Assembly (NCBI GenBank): GCA_002257025.1
Contig: NCHA01000002.1
Span: 124,001-188,000, forward strand
Source of the DNA: Sphingobacteriales bacterium 16-39-50
Lineage (GTDB): Bacteria; Bacteroidota; Bacteroidia; Sphingobacteriales; Sphingobacteriaceae
Reading direction: 5' to 3'
DNA: 64,000 nucleotides
This document shows positions 53,086-62,785 of this stretch, piece by piece. The translations under genes and the position numbers were made by a program. A model generated the notes under the pieces. The model did no database searches and was not told where the DNA came from. It worked only from the letters and a program-made list of their open reading frames with translations. How positions within the stretch are numbered: the stretch's first letter is position 1; every line of letters starts with the position of its first letter.

Positions 53086-55002
53086 ATGGCAAGATTAAAT
53101 TTACTTGAAGAAACCCGCTTCGAAAAACTTCCCGTTACCGTCTATCCAAATGAAGAAACCGCCGCTAAGAAGGTTGCACGCCGGATTTCTGATCTGATCA
53201 TCAGAAAACAAAAAAATGGCGAGAGCGCAATTCTTGGACTTGCAACCGGTGCAACACCAGTTGGCGTTTACAAAGAACTGGTACGGATCCACAAAGAAGA
53301 AGGTCTCAGCTTTAAAAATGTAATCACCTTTAATCTTGACGAATATTTTCCTATGAAACCCACATCGCCGCAAAGCTATGTGACTTTCATGAAGGAAAAT
53401 CTGTTCAACCATATTGATATTAATATGGCTAATGTTCATATCCCTGATGGAACCTTAGCTATCGAAACAATCCATGGATTCTGCCTGGAATATGAAAAGA
53501 AAATTACCTCCCTTGGGGGACTCGACCTTCAGATACTTGGTATAGGCCGTACCGGACACATTGGTTTTAACGAACCTGGTTCTGCACCAAATTCAGGTAC
53601 CAGGCTCGTAACACTCGATGATCTTACCCGCCGTGATGCTTCGCGCGATTTTGGTGGAAAAGAGAATGTACCAACCAAGGCAATAACCATGGGAATCGGT
53701 ACGATTTTTAAAGCAAGAGAAATTATTCTGATGGCATGGAGCCTCAAAAAGGCATCAATCATTAAAAAGGCTGTTGAAGGTGAGATCTCTTCTGAAGTTC
53801 CGGCAACCTATCTTCAGCTTTCAGAAAATGTTGAATTCATATTGGATCAGGATGCTGCATCAGATCTTACCCGATTCAACACTCCATGGCTTGTAAAAGA
53901 TTGCATCTGGGATGAACAAATGGTCAAAAAGGCGGTGATCTGGCTAGCAAATACCCTCGGAAAACCAATATTAAAGCTTACCGAAGAAGATTATAACAAT
54001 CATGGTATGGCCCAGCTTGCAACAGAAAAGGGCCCTGTTTACAATATCAATATTCATATTTTCAATAAACTTCAGCACACAATTACTGGCTGGCCGGGTG
54101 GAAAAGGTAACGCTGACGACTCACAAAGGCCGGAGCGTGCTGTTCCGGATAAAAAACGGGTTATTATATTCTCTCCGCATCCTGATGATGATGTAATTTC
54201 AATGGGTGGAACATTTATCCGCCTGGTAGACCAGGGACATGATGTGCATGTGGCTTACCAGACTTCAGGAAATACTGCAGTTTGGGATGATGATGCACTC
54301 CGCTTTGTTGAATTTGCCCGCGATTTCAGTAAATCAATTAGTTTAGATACTCAAAAACTGGATGAACTTTACCTCTCTATGAGGAACTTTCTGGAAACAA
54401 AACAACCTAATCAGGCTGATACACCCGAAATTCAGATATTAAAGGGCTTGATTCGTAAAGGAGAAGCAATCAGCGGTGCACGATTTGCCGGACTTACTGA
54501 CGAAAAGATCCACTTCATGTCATTACCTTTTTATGACAGGGGTAAAACAAGTAAAAATCCGGTTTCTGAGGATGACATCAAAGTAACCATGGATCTCCTT
54601 GAAAAAATTAAACCTCATCAAATTTTTGCTGCGGGTGATTTTGCTGATCCGCATGGAACTCATAAAGTATGCTTTGATATTCTTATTCAGGCACTTGAGC
54701 GCTTGAAAGATAAGGAATGGATAAAAGATTGCTGGCTCTGGCTTTACAGAGGAGCTTGGCATGAATTTGATACCCACGAAATTCAAATGGCTGTTCCGCT
54801 TTCGCCGCAGGAGGTTGAACGTAAACGCTTTGCGATATTCAAACATCAGTCTCAAAAAGACAGACCTGTATTTCCGGGTGATGATGCCAGGGAATTTTGG
54901 GTCCGTGCCGAAGACCGTACCCGTGAAACCGCTAAAGCATACGATAAGCTGGGATTGGCCGAATACGAAGCAATGGAAGCCTTTGTAAGGTGGAAATTCT
55001 AA
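53086..55002 (+). CDS. nagB: Glucosamine-6-phosphate deaminase fused to a PIG-L deacetylase-like domain
   Basis: The 638-residue two-domain protein has an N-terminal NagB domain (about 15-280) with GLATGATPVGVYKEL, FNLDEYFPM, GIGRTGHIGFNEPGS and a C-terminal lid. It would convert glucosamine-6-P to fructose-6-P and ammonia. The second part (from about 355) has SPHPDDDVISMGGT (H365, D367-D369), FAAGDFADPHGTHKVCFD and WLWLYRGAWHEFD, the metal-binding motifs of PIG-L/LmbE-type N-deacetylases. The fusion suggests deacetylation and deamination of an amino-sugar phosphate by one polypeptide. This architecture recurs in Bacteroidota. No NagA is seen in the window. The sulfatase gene follows after 19 bp. 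Confidence 0.93.
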   Translation: MARLNLLEETRFEKLPVTVYPNEETAAKKVARRISDLIIRKQKNGESAILGLATGATPVGVYKELVRIHKEEGLSFKNVITFNLDEYFPMKPTSPQSYVTFMKENLFNHIDINMANVHIPDGTLAIETIHGFCLEYEKKITSLGGLDLQILGIGRTGHIGFNEPGSAPNSGTRLVTLDDLTRRDASRDFGGKENVPTKAITMGIGTIFKAREIILMAWSLKKASIIKKAVEGEISSEVPATYLQLSENVEFILDQDAASDLTRFNTPWLVKDCIWDEQMVKKAVIWLANTLGKPILKLTEEDYNNHGMAQLATEKGPVYNINIHIFNKLQHTITGWPGGKGNADDSQRPERAVPDKKRVIIFSPHPDDDVISMGGTFIRLVDQGHDVHVAYQTSGNTAVWDDDALRFVEFARDFSKSISLDTQKLDELYLSMRNFLETKQPNQADTPEIQILKGLIRKGEAISGARFAGLTDEKIHFMSLPFYDRGKTSKNPVSEDDIKVTMDLLEKIKPHQIFAAGDFADPHGTHKVCFDILIQALERLKDKEWIKDCWLWLYRGAWHEFDTHEIQMAVPLSPQEVERKRFAIFKHQSQKDRPVFPGDDAREFWVRAEDRTRETAKAYDKLGLAEYEAMEAFVRWKF

Positions 55003-55021
55003 TCCACTCTGATCAGATATC

Positions 55022-56551
55022 ATGAGAAAAACGATCTCAGTTGTTGTTATCAGTATGCTGGTTGCCTTGACTGCTTTTGCCCAGCAATCTTCAAAGCCCA
55101 ATATCATCATCATTCTGACAGATGATCATGCTGTTTCTACTATTGGAGCGTATGGATCGAAGTATGGAGCAACTCCCAATATCGACCGTTTAGCAAAAGA
55201 GGGAGCGCTTTTTAAGAAAGCATTTGTTGTGAATTCAATCTGCGGACCAAGCAGGGCCGTTTTACTCACCGGAAAGTACAGTCACATGAATGGAATGCGG
55301 GATAACCGTGATACATTTGACGCTTCTCAGGATGTGTTCCCTGCCCGACTTAAACAATCCGGGTTTCAAACTGCATGGATCGGGAAATGGCATCTGGTTT
55401 CCTATCCTCAGGGATTTTCATACTGGAATATTTTACCTGGCCAGGGACAATATTATAATCCTGATCTAATTAATATGCAGGGTGACACTACCCGAAATGA
55501 AGGATATGCTACAGATGTAATAACAAACCTGACCATAGACTTTCTTGATAAACGCGATCCATCAAAACCATTTTTCGTGGTAGTTGGTGAAAAAGCCCCT
55601 CATCGGACATGGATGCCTGATATTCAGGATCTGGGTAAATTTGATAATGTCAATTTTCCTCTCCCGAAGAATTTTTATGATCAGTATTCAAACCGGATTG
55701 CCGCCGGAATGCAGGATATGTCGATTGAAAAGACCATGAAACTGGGCTATGATCTCAAAATGAGAAGTGAACCGGATGCTCTGGCAGCTTCTTTTCTGGC
55801 CCGGATGAATCCTGATCAGCGATTAAAATGGAATGCCTATTATGATAAAATAGACGAGGACTTACAGAGCAGGAAATTAAAAGGAAATGAATTAACGGAG
55901 TGCAAATACCAGCGGTATATGCGGGATTATTACAGCACCACACTCTCACTCGATCGCAACATCGGTAAAATTCTCTCCTATCTGGATAAGAACAATCTGA
56001 CAAAAAATACTATTGTTGTTTATACCTCCGATCAGGGATTCTATATGGGTGAGCATGGCTGGTTCGACAAACGCTTTATGTATGAAGAGTCGATGCGTAC
56101 ACCTTTAATAATCAGATACCCCGGTATAATAAAGCCAGGTACTGTATCGAATCAAATTGTATCAAATGTTGACTTCGCCCCTACATTTTTAGAAGCTGCC
56201 GGTCTGAATATTCCAAAAGAAATTCAGGGTAAATCTATGATGCCCCTGTTCAGAAATGTAAATGCAAGCATAAGAAAATCAGCTTATTATCATTTTTATG
56301 AATTCCCTGGTGAACACAGTGTTTTAAAACATTTCGGAATTCGTACAAGCCGATACAAACTGATCCGTTTTTATGAACATAAAAATTTCTGGGAGCTCTA
56401 TGACCTTCAAAAGGACCCATATGAAATGAAAAATCTTTATGGCCTGAAAAAATATCAGGCAATTACAGAGGATCTTAAAGAACAACTCAAACAGCTGAGT
56501 ATAGAAAATAAGGATGAAACTGCTTTAAAAGTTCTGTCTCAGAAGCTTTAA
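55022..56551 (+). CDS. Family S1 sulfatase
   Basis: The 509-residue secreted sulfatase has a signal peptide (KTISVVVISMLVALTAFAQ). The N-terminal metal site is IIIILTDDHAVSTIG. The formylglycine motif is C74-G-P-S-R78, followed by AVLLTGKY. Others are GKWHL, SDQGFYMGEHGWFDKRFMYEESMRTPLIIRYP and YELYDLQKDPYEMKNLY-like sequence at the C-terminus. The Cys-type motif needs a formylglycine-generating (anSME or FGE) enzyme, which is not in the window. It lies 19 bp after the NagB fusion gene. Together with the acyltransferase downstream it suggests desulfation of an amino-sugar-containing glycan. Confidence 0.94.
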   Translation: MRKTISVVVISMLVALTAFAQQSSKPNIIIILTDDHAVSTIGAYGSKYGATPNIDRLAKEGALFKKAFVVNSICGPSRAVLLTGKYSHMNGMRDNRDTFDASQDVFPARLKQSGFQTAWIGKWHLVSYPQGFSYWNILPGQGQYYNPDLINMQGDTTRNEGYATDVITNLTIDFLDKRDPSKPFFVVVGEKAPHRTWMPDIQDLGKFDNVNFPLPKNFYDQYSNRIAAGMQDMSIEKTMKLGYDLKMRSEPDALAASFLARMNPDQRLKWNAYYDKIDEDLQSRKLKGNELTECKYQRYMRDYYSTTLSLDRNIGKILSYLDKNNLTKNTIVVYTSDQGFYMGEHGWFDKRFMYEESMRTPLIIRYPGIIKPGTVSNQIVSNVDFAPTFLEAAGLNIPKEIQGKSMMPLFRNVNASIRKSAYYHFYEFPGEHSVLKHFGIRTSRYKLIRFYEHKNFWELYDLQKDPYEMKNLYGLKKYQAITEDLKEQLKQLSIENKDETALKVLSQKL

Positions 56552-56679
56552 GAACCTTACTGATCTATTTATCGATACCGGCAAATCAATGCTTACAGGC
56601 GCTGGTTTATTAAATCATGTAAACCCTTTTTTATTAAAATAAAAAAATGCAGATTTAATATTCATTTATTATAACCCTG

Positions 56680-57837
56680 ATGTCGCAACCTTCTATTCTT
56701 CAACAATCTCCGGTCAGACTATTATCTCTTGATGTATTCAGAGGCCTGACTGTAGCAGCAATGATTCTGGTCAATAACCCGGGTAGCTGGACTCATATAT
56801 ATGCCCCTTTGAAACACGCTGAATGGCATGGTTGCACCCCAACAGATCTCATTTTCCCTTTCTTTTTGTTCATTGTTGGAGTTTCCATCAGTTACGCTCT
56901 TGGCAGCAAAAAGGGATATATGAGCCATTCGAAACTTATCATGACTGCCTTAAAAAGGGCACTGATATTATTTGGACTTGGCTTATTTCTAAACCTTTTT
57001 CCAAAAGTATTTACTGAACCAATGGAAGCATTCCAAACAGTTCGGATCCCGGGAGTTCTGCAACGTATTGCTGTTGTGTTCTTCATTACTGCCGTAATTT
57101 TTATAAAAACCAACCCAAAAACCCAGCTTAGATTATTGATTGGTATCCTTATCGCCTACTGGGCAATGATGACCCTGATCCCTGTTCCCGGTGTTGGATA
57201 TGCTAATCTTGAAAAAGAAACTAATCTGGGTGCCTGGCTCGACAGAAGCCTGCTGACAGAAGCACATTTATGGCGCTCTGCAAAAACCTGGGATCCTGAA
57301 GGAATTCTGAGTACCCTGCCAGCGATAGGAACAGGGCTCTTTGGTGTGCTTGTAGGTACATGGCTCAAGCGTAAAGACAGGGAAGAGAGTGTGAAAATTT
57401 CCTGGATGTTTTCAACTGGGGTATTAGCTGTTATTCTTGGTTTGATCTGGGATCTTTGCTTCCCAATAAACAAGGCACTTTGGACTAGTTCCTTTGTTCT
57501 TTACGCCGGCGGACTTGCCACTATTGGACTTGCATTATGTTACTGGCTGATTGATGTTCAGGGCTATAAAAAAGGGACAAAACCATTTGTTGTTTACGGC
57601 GTAAATGCAATAACCGTGTTTTTCCTTTCGGGACTTATCCCTAGAATTCTGACCATGATTAAGGTTAATATGCCGGATGGAAGTACAGTAAACTCGCGCG
57701 AATGGATGTATGAAACCTTCTTCAGTCCGTACTTTTCACCAATTAATGCATCCCTTGCAGGTGCAGTGACCTTTATTTTGATCTGGCTTGGCATCCTTTG
57801 GTGGATGTACAACAAAAAAATTATTATCAAGGTTTAG
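56680..57837 (+). CDS. Heparan-alpha-glucosaminide N-acetyltransferase-like membrane protein (DUF5009)
   Basis: The 385-residue protein has about ten transmembrane helices. It starts with SLDVFRGLTVAAMILVNNPGSW, then YAPLKHAEWHGCTPTDLIFPFFLFIVGVSISYAL, the signature of the HGSNAT/NagX-type acyltransferase family. A conserved His/Asp-containing loop (HAEWHGCTPTD) is the probable active site for transferring acetyl groups across the membrane to amino sugars. It lies 128 bp downstream of the sulfatase gene on the same strand. Confidence 0.9.
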   Translation: MSQPSILQQSPVRLLSLDVFRGLTVAAMILVNNPGSWTHIYAPLKHAEWHGCTPTDLIFPFFLFIVGVSISYALGSKKGYMSHSKLIMTALKRALILFGLGLFLNLFPKVFTEPMEAFQTVRIPGVLQRIAVVFFITAVIFIKTNPKTQLRLLIGILIAYWAMMTLIPVPGVGYANLEKETNLGAWLDRSLLTEAHLWRSAKTWDPEGILSTLPAIGTGLFGVLVGTWLKRKDREESVKISWMFSTGVLAVILGLIWDLCFPINKALWTSSFVLYAGGLATIGLALCYWLIDVQGYKKGTKPFVVYGVNAITVFFLSGLIPRILTMIKVNMPDGSTVNSREWMYETFFSPYFSPINASLAGAVTFILIWLGILWWMYNKKIIIKV

Positions 57838-57877
57838 TTTTTGCTAATTTGCAATTCAATTATAAACCCTAATAAAA

Positions 57878-60721
57878 ATGAAATTTCTAAATAAATCAGT
57901 ACTTACCCTTTCGGTAGCGGTAATGTTTGCTGCTGCAGGAGTATCAAATGCTCAAACAGTTGTAAAAAGCAAACCTGCTGTTAACAAGCAAGTACCTTCA
58001 GGAACCATTCCATTGGACCCGGCGATCAGAACCGGTAAGCTTCCAAATGGCTTTACCTATTATATCCGTAAAAATATTGAACCCAAAAATCGTGTTCAGC
58101 TTTATCTGGCAAACAAAATAGGCTCAATCATGGAAAATGATGACCAACGTGGACTGGCGCATTTTATGGAACACATGGGCTTTAATGGAACAAAGAACTT
58201 TCCTAAAAACGATCTGGTTAATTACCTTCAAAAAGCAGGAGTTCGTTTTGGTGCTGATTTGAACGCTTATACCAGTTTTGACGAAACTGTATATCAGCTT
58301 CCAATTCCATCAGATGATCCCGAAGTACTTAAAAATGGTATTCAGATTATGCGCGACTGGGCGCAGGATGCAACCTTGGATCCTGCTGAAATTGACAAGG
58401 AACGTGGGGTGGTACTTGAAGAAAAGCGTTTAGGAAAAGGTGCTCAACAGCGTATGCAGGATAAATATCTTCCAATGCTTTTCAATAATTCGCGCTATTC
58501 CGACCGCCTTCCAATTGGTACTGAAGAAGTATTGAAAAATTTCTCAACTGAAACAATCAAACAGTTCTATAAAGATTGGTATCGTCCTGACCTTCAGGCA
58601 TTAATTGTTGTTGGAGATATTGATGTTGATGCAATGGAACAAACCATCAAGGCAAAATTTTCTGATCTTAAAAATCCTGCTAAGCCACGTCAGCGAACCA
58701 AATATTCGATTTCCTTATTAAATAAAAATCAATTCATCGCAGTAACTGATAAGGAATTCCCTGTCAGTGTTGCGCAGATAATGATCAAGCATCCTGAGTC
58801 GAAGCTGATCACCACAACAGATTACAGAAACAGTATTCTAAGATCCCTGTTTAATTCCATGATCGGGACCCGCTTTGCCGATATGAGCAAACAGGCTGAC
58901 CCTCCTTTTTTACAGGCAGGAGCCAATATAAGCGGCTTTTTAGCCGGGCTTGACATGTATAATGTATTCGTTGTAGCGAAACCGGGAGAAATGGAAAGAG
59001 GATTTAAAGCCATTCTGACTGAAACTGAGCGGGTTCAGCGATTCGGATTCACTCAGACTGAATTGGACCGTGCCAAACAATCGTATCTGACCAATATGGA
59101 GTCAGCCTTTAAAGAGAAGGACAAAACACCCTCTGAAAGCCTCGTAAACGAATATCTGCGCCATTTTCTGGAGCAGGAAGCAAGTCCGGGTATTGAATAC
59201 GAGTACAAAATGGCTAATAGTATGACTGGAGGAATTAGCCTCAGTGATGTGAATAACCTGGCCAAAAAGTATATTACCGATGTCAACCGTGATGTAATAA
59301 TCATGGGTCCTGAAAAGGATAAAGATAATCTGCCTGATGAAGCCAAAGTTGAAAGCTGGATAAGTGGTACTAAACAAAGTAATATTAGTCCATATGTTGA
59401 TCAGGTTTCAGATAAGCCATTACTTTCTGATAAATTAAGCGGCGGTAAGGTTATTTCTGAATCTAAAATTCCTGAAATCGGGCTAACTGAATTCAAATTA
59501 AGCAATGGTGTAAAAGTGGTTCTGAAACCAACCGATTTCAAGAATGATGAGATCAGTTTTTCTGCATTCAGTGCGGGCGGATCTTCATTATACAGCGATG
59601 CTGATTTTCAATCTGCCTTGTACGCTACTGCGATCATCAGAAATGGTGGATTGGGTGAATTTAATTCTGTTCAGCTTCCAAAATTATTGAGCGGGAAAAA
59701 AGTTTCGGTTTCACCCTATATTACGGAGAGGTTTGAAGGAATATCCGGTTCAACAAGTCCTAAAGACATTGAAACCGCATTACAGCTAACCTATCTTTAT
59801 TTTACACAACCACGTAAAGATGCCGAAACCTTTAAAGGTCTGATTGCCCAGCAAAAAGGCGGACTTGCAAACAGAGGCAATGACCCTAACAGTGTATTTG
59901 CAGATTCTGTAGCTGCTATTCTTGGGAATTATAATGTTCGCAGAACGGGACCATCTGTTGAGAAAATTAATCAGGTTAGCCTCGACCGTGCATTTGAGAT
60001 CTATAAAGATCGTTTTGCTGATGCAAGTGATTTTACATTCGTTTTTGTTGGAAGTTTTAACCCTGCAGAACTTAGGCCATTACTTGAACAATATCTGGGC
60101 TCATTACCTTCAGGCAACCGTAAAGAGACTGCGAAAGATCTTGGGATTCAGATTCCGGCAGGCAAAATTGATAAAAAAATCTATAAAGGTCAGGAGCCTA
60201 AAGCAAGTGTGCGTCTTGTTTTCAGTGGTGACTATACCTGGAGTGAAAAACATAATAATCAATTAAATGCACTGGCTGAAGTTCTGACTATTAAACTGAT
60301 TGAACGCCTGCGCGAAGACGAAGGCGGAGTATATGGCGTTGGGGCACGTGCCTCGTATACCAAGTTTCCAAAAGGACGCTACAGCTTCAGTATTTCTTTT
60401 GGTTGTGCACCTGAAAACGTTGAAAAACTGATCAGCTCAACGCTTGATGAAATAAATAAGATCAGAGTAAATGGTGCCCTCGCTGGTGATATTGAAAAAT
60501 TCATTGCTGAAGAAACCCGTACTACAGAAACACAACTTAAGGATAACGGTTTCTGGTTGGGTTATCTGACCAGTCAGCTTCAGAATGAGGAGGAACCTAA
60601 AGAGGTTTTAAGCTACCTTGAATCATTGAAGGAATTAAGTCCTGAAGCCCTGAAAGCAACAGTTCAGTATCGTCTGAACCCCGATAATTTCATCAGAATG
60701 GTATTACTTCCGGAGAAATAG
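57878..60721 (+). CDS. M16 family zinc metallopeptidase (two tandem M16 units)
   Basis: The 947-residue protein has a signal peptide ending AGVSNAQ. The first M16 unit has the inverted zinc motif H95-F-M-E98-H99 with the distal Glu in DPAEIDKERGVVLEEKR. The second unit, from about residue 540 (LSNGVKVVLKPTDFKNDEISF), lacks HxxEH, as expected for the inactive half. The characteristic R-x-x-x-x-G-x-x-Y element appears as LREDEGGVYGVGARASY. It acts as a periplasmic peptidase. It lies 40 bp after the acyltransferase gene. Confidence 0.94.
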   Translation: MKFLNKSVLTLSVAVMFAAAGVSNAQTVVKSKPAVNKQVPSGTIPLDPAIRTGKLPNGFTYYIRKNIEPKNRVQLYLANKIGSIMENDDQRGLAHFMEHMGFNGTKNFPKNDLVNYLQKAGVRFGADLNAYTSFDETVYQLPIPSDDPEVLKNGIQIMRDWAQDATLDPAEIDKERGVVLEEKRLGKGAQQRMQDKYLPMLFNNSRYSDRLPIGTEEVLKNFSTETIKQFYKDWYRPDLQALIVVGDIDVDAMEQTIKAKFSDLKNPAKPRQRTKYSISLLNKNQFIAVTDKEFPVSVAQIMIKHPESKLITTTDYRNSILRSLFNSMIGTRFADMSKQADPPFLQAGANISGFLAGLDMYNVFVVAKPGEMERGFKAILTETERVQRFGFTQTELDRAKQSYLTNMESAFKEKDKTPSESLVNEYLRHFLEQEASPGIEYEYKMANSMTGGISLSDVNNLAKKYITDVNRDVIIMGPEKDKDNLPDEAKVESWISGTKQSNISPYVDQVSDKPLLSDKLSGGKVISESKIPEIGLTEFKLSNGVKVVLKPTDFKNDEISFSAFSAGGSSLYSDADFQSALYATAIIRNGGLGEFNSVQLPKLLSGKKVSVSPYITERFEGISGSTSPKDIETALQLTYLYFTQPRKDAETFKGLIAQQKGGLANRGNDPNSVFADSVAAILGNYNVRRTGPSVEKINQVSLDRAFEIYKDRFADASDFTFVFVGSFNPAELRPLLEQYLGSLPSGNRKETAKDLGIQIPAGKIDKKIYKGQEPKASVRLVFSGDYTWSEKHNNQLNALAEVLTIKLIERLREDEGGVYGVGARASYTKFPKGRYSFSISFGCAPENVEKLISSTLDEINKIRVNGALAGDIEKFIAEETRTTETQLKDNGFWLGYLTSQLQNEEEPKEVLSYLESLKELSPEALKATVQYRLNPDNFIRMVLLPEK

Positions 60722-60733
60722 AAAAATCATTAT

Positions 60734-60945
60734 TTAACGTGAACTCGACATAATATTTAAAAACCACATACCTGCCTGCCGGCAGCAGGGAAACATAGCA
60801 TTTTATAGCTGCCAACCTTCTTTTTAGATACAGATAGTTTTGAAGCATCGCTTCAATCTATGTTTTCTTTAAAGCAAAATGTAAGTCAATCTATGTGGTT
60901 AAATATTACTCTTTAGATATTTATATGTCGAATTCACGTTATTTA
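60734..60945. repeat. Dispersed structured repeat, copy 2, with terminal inverted repeats
   Basis: This is the better preserved copy of the repeat at 23001-23189. Its ends are inverted repeats: AACGTGAACTCGACATA at the left and TATGTCGAATTCACGTT at the right, with one mismatch. TATTT-type sequence flanks both sides. An inner inverted pair AAACCACATA/TATGTGGTTAAA and the hairpin TTGAAGC-ATC-GCTTCAA are conserved with copy 1. A short GC-rich insertion (CCTGCCTGCCGGCAGCAGG) is unique to this copy. It has no open reading frame. It resembles a miniature inverted-repeat element. Confidence 0.72.
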
Positions 60946-60997
60946 AAAAGTCTGTTGATCCTTAAGAACGGCTTTTTTTATGCTACAAGAATAAAAC

Positions 60998-62527
60998 TCA
61001 GAAACTTGGACCTGCGGTAACTGCATTTGAAGCCTGACTTTCATTCTTAAGCCTGTCTAAAGCAGTAACAACATAGGTATAACTTCGGTTAGCATTAACT
61101 AAAGTGTCTGTAAATGTTGTTTCTGATGCTTTAAAGGAGATCTTCAAAATATGATGGGACTGTTCAATATCCATTCGTTCGCCACGGTTAACCCTGTAAA
61201 TTACATATCCAAAAGCTTTATCACCATCACTAGCCACAGTAGGTGCTTGCCAGCTTAATTCAACACCCTTTGCTACAGATTTGGCTGTAAGTACTGTTGG
61301 AGCATTGGGTTTAACATCATCCAGCCAGGCCATTGCTGGCTGAAGGGCAGGATAACGGTAAAAATCCCTGCGCAGAGAATCCTTAACTCCTGCCATATTA
61401 TTGGTAACCGATTTGGAGCTAAAAAAGACACTCCCCTGAGCATTCTTATTATTTCTTAAATACCTTATCTGTTTTGGAATCTGCGATCTGTCACTCCATC
61501 CCGGGCGGTTTTCTAATGCCCTGTAAACACCCTGACCCACATATAAATGTTTTCCAAAGGTGTTATTACTCCACCAATCGAGCAATTTATCATAAGGAGC
61601 CACCTTATATCCAAAAGGGAAATATATCTGTGGATTTATATAGTCCAGCCATCCCGATTGTACCCATTTCCTGGCATTGGCATAGAGCTTACCATAACCA
61701 TCAAAGCCATTACTTTCAGAGCCTTCCGGATCCTGTGTCTTGTTTCGCCAGATACCAAAAGGACTAACACCAAACTTAATATGTTTTTTTGCAAGGTGAA
61801 TGCTGTCAGATAAGGTATGGATCAGTGTATCAACATTATTTCGACGCCAGTCATCAATATTTTTGAATGCGCGTCCATATTTATAATATGTTTCACTGTC
61901 TCTGAGCGGCTGAGCCTCCGGATAAGGGTAAAAATAATCGTCGAAATGGACACCATCAATGTCATAGTTTCGAACTACATCCATAATTACACTCACAATA
62001 TATTGGCGTACTTCGGGCAATCCGGGATTAAAAAGCTTCTTTCCACCATAAGTAAAGAACCATTCCGGTTTCTGCTTCGATATGTGGTTGGCAGCGGTAT
62101 GTGCATCAATAAGATTATTTGTTGCGCGATATGGATTAAACCATGCATGAAGTTCCATACCCCGTTTATGAGCCTCTTCAATTGCAAAATCAAGGGGATC
62201 ATAATTTGGAACCGGGGCCCTTCCCTGAGTTCCGGTCAAAAAACGGCTCCACAATTCACGGCCTCTACCATAAAATGCATCAGTAGCGGGTCTGATTTGC
62301 AACATTATCGCATTAATCCCACTTTTTTGATGATCATCGAAGATGCGGATTAGTTCAGCCTTCTGTATATCAGAACTTAATCCCGGCTTGGATGGCCAGT
62401 CGATATTGGCAACTGTAGCTACCCAAACCCCTCTGAACTCTCGTTTGGGATTAGATTTAATTTGAGATCTTAAATAAACAGGAACAGCGACGAGGAATGC
62501 GAGAAAGAAAATTACTTTTTTTACCAT
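60998..62527 (-). CDS. Glycosyl hydrolase-like 10 (GHL10/DUF187) protein with C-terminal Fn3
   Basis: The 509-residue exported protein has a signal (KVIFFLAFLVAVPVYLRSQ). The GHL10 domain begins KREFRGVWVATVANIDWPS and includes MELHAWFNPYRA, PGLPEVRQYIVSVIMDVVRNYDIDGVHFDDYFYPYP and WLDYINPQIYFPF. The acidic residues of DIDGVHFDDYFYP are probable catalytic residues of this TIM-barrel group (YddW/FenI type). A fibronectin III-like module (about 415-505) closes the protein. Relatives act on bacterial envelope glycans. It is a single gene on the minus strand. Confidence 0.9.
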   Translation of the reverse strand: MVKKVIFFLAFLVAVPVYLRSQIKSNPKREFRGVWVATVANIDWPSKPGLSSDIQKAELIRIFDDHQKSGINAIMLQIRPATDAFYGRGRELWSRFLTGTQGRAPVPNYDPLDFAIEEAHKRGMELHAWFNPYRATNNLIDAHTAANHISKQKPEWFFTYGGKKLFNPGLPEVRQYIVSVIMDVVRNYDIDGVHFDDYFYPYPEAQPLRDSETYYKYGRAFKNIDDWRRNNVDTLIHTLSDSIHLAKKHIKFGVSPFGIWRNKTQDPEGSESNGFDGYGKLYANARKWVQSGWLDYINPQIYFPFGYKVAPYDKLLDWWSNNTFGKHLYVGQGVYRALENRPGWSDRSQIPKQIRYLRNNKNAQGSVFFSSKSVTNNMAGVKDSLRRDFYRYPALQPAMAWLDDVKPNAPTVLTAKSVAKGVELSWQAPTVASDGDKAFGYVIYRVNRGERMDIEQSHHILKISFKASETTFTDTLVNANRSYTYVVTALDRLKNESQASNAVTAGPSF

Positions 62528-62785
62528 GTAAAAGAGGAACGTTTAGCGGGTAAAGATAATTAATCTAATTAATTGCATTATTGTATTTTGGGCAACAATA
62601 TGGATAAACAATACCAAAAAATGTGTAATTTCAGTCTTTAAGGTGCCTTAAAAGGCTGAAAATGGTATTTACAAAAGTCGAAAATTATTAAAACCCGATT
62701 CTTAAACAATATATTTGTCCTGAATGAGGTTTTATCGAATTGATTTTAAATAGACATTTAATTTTCGTTAACCAGATAATTGAAC

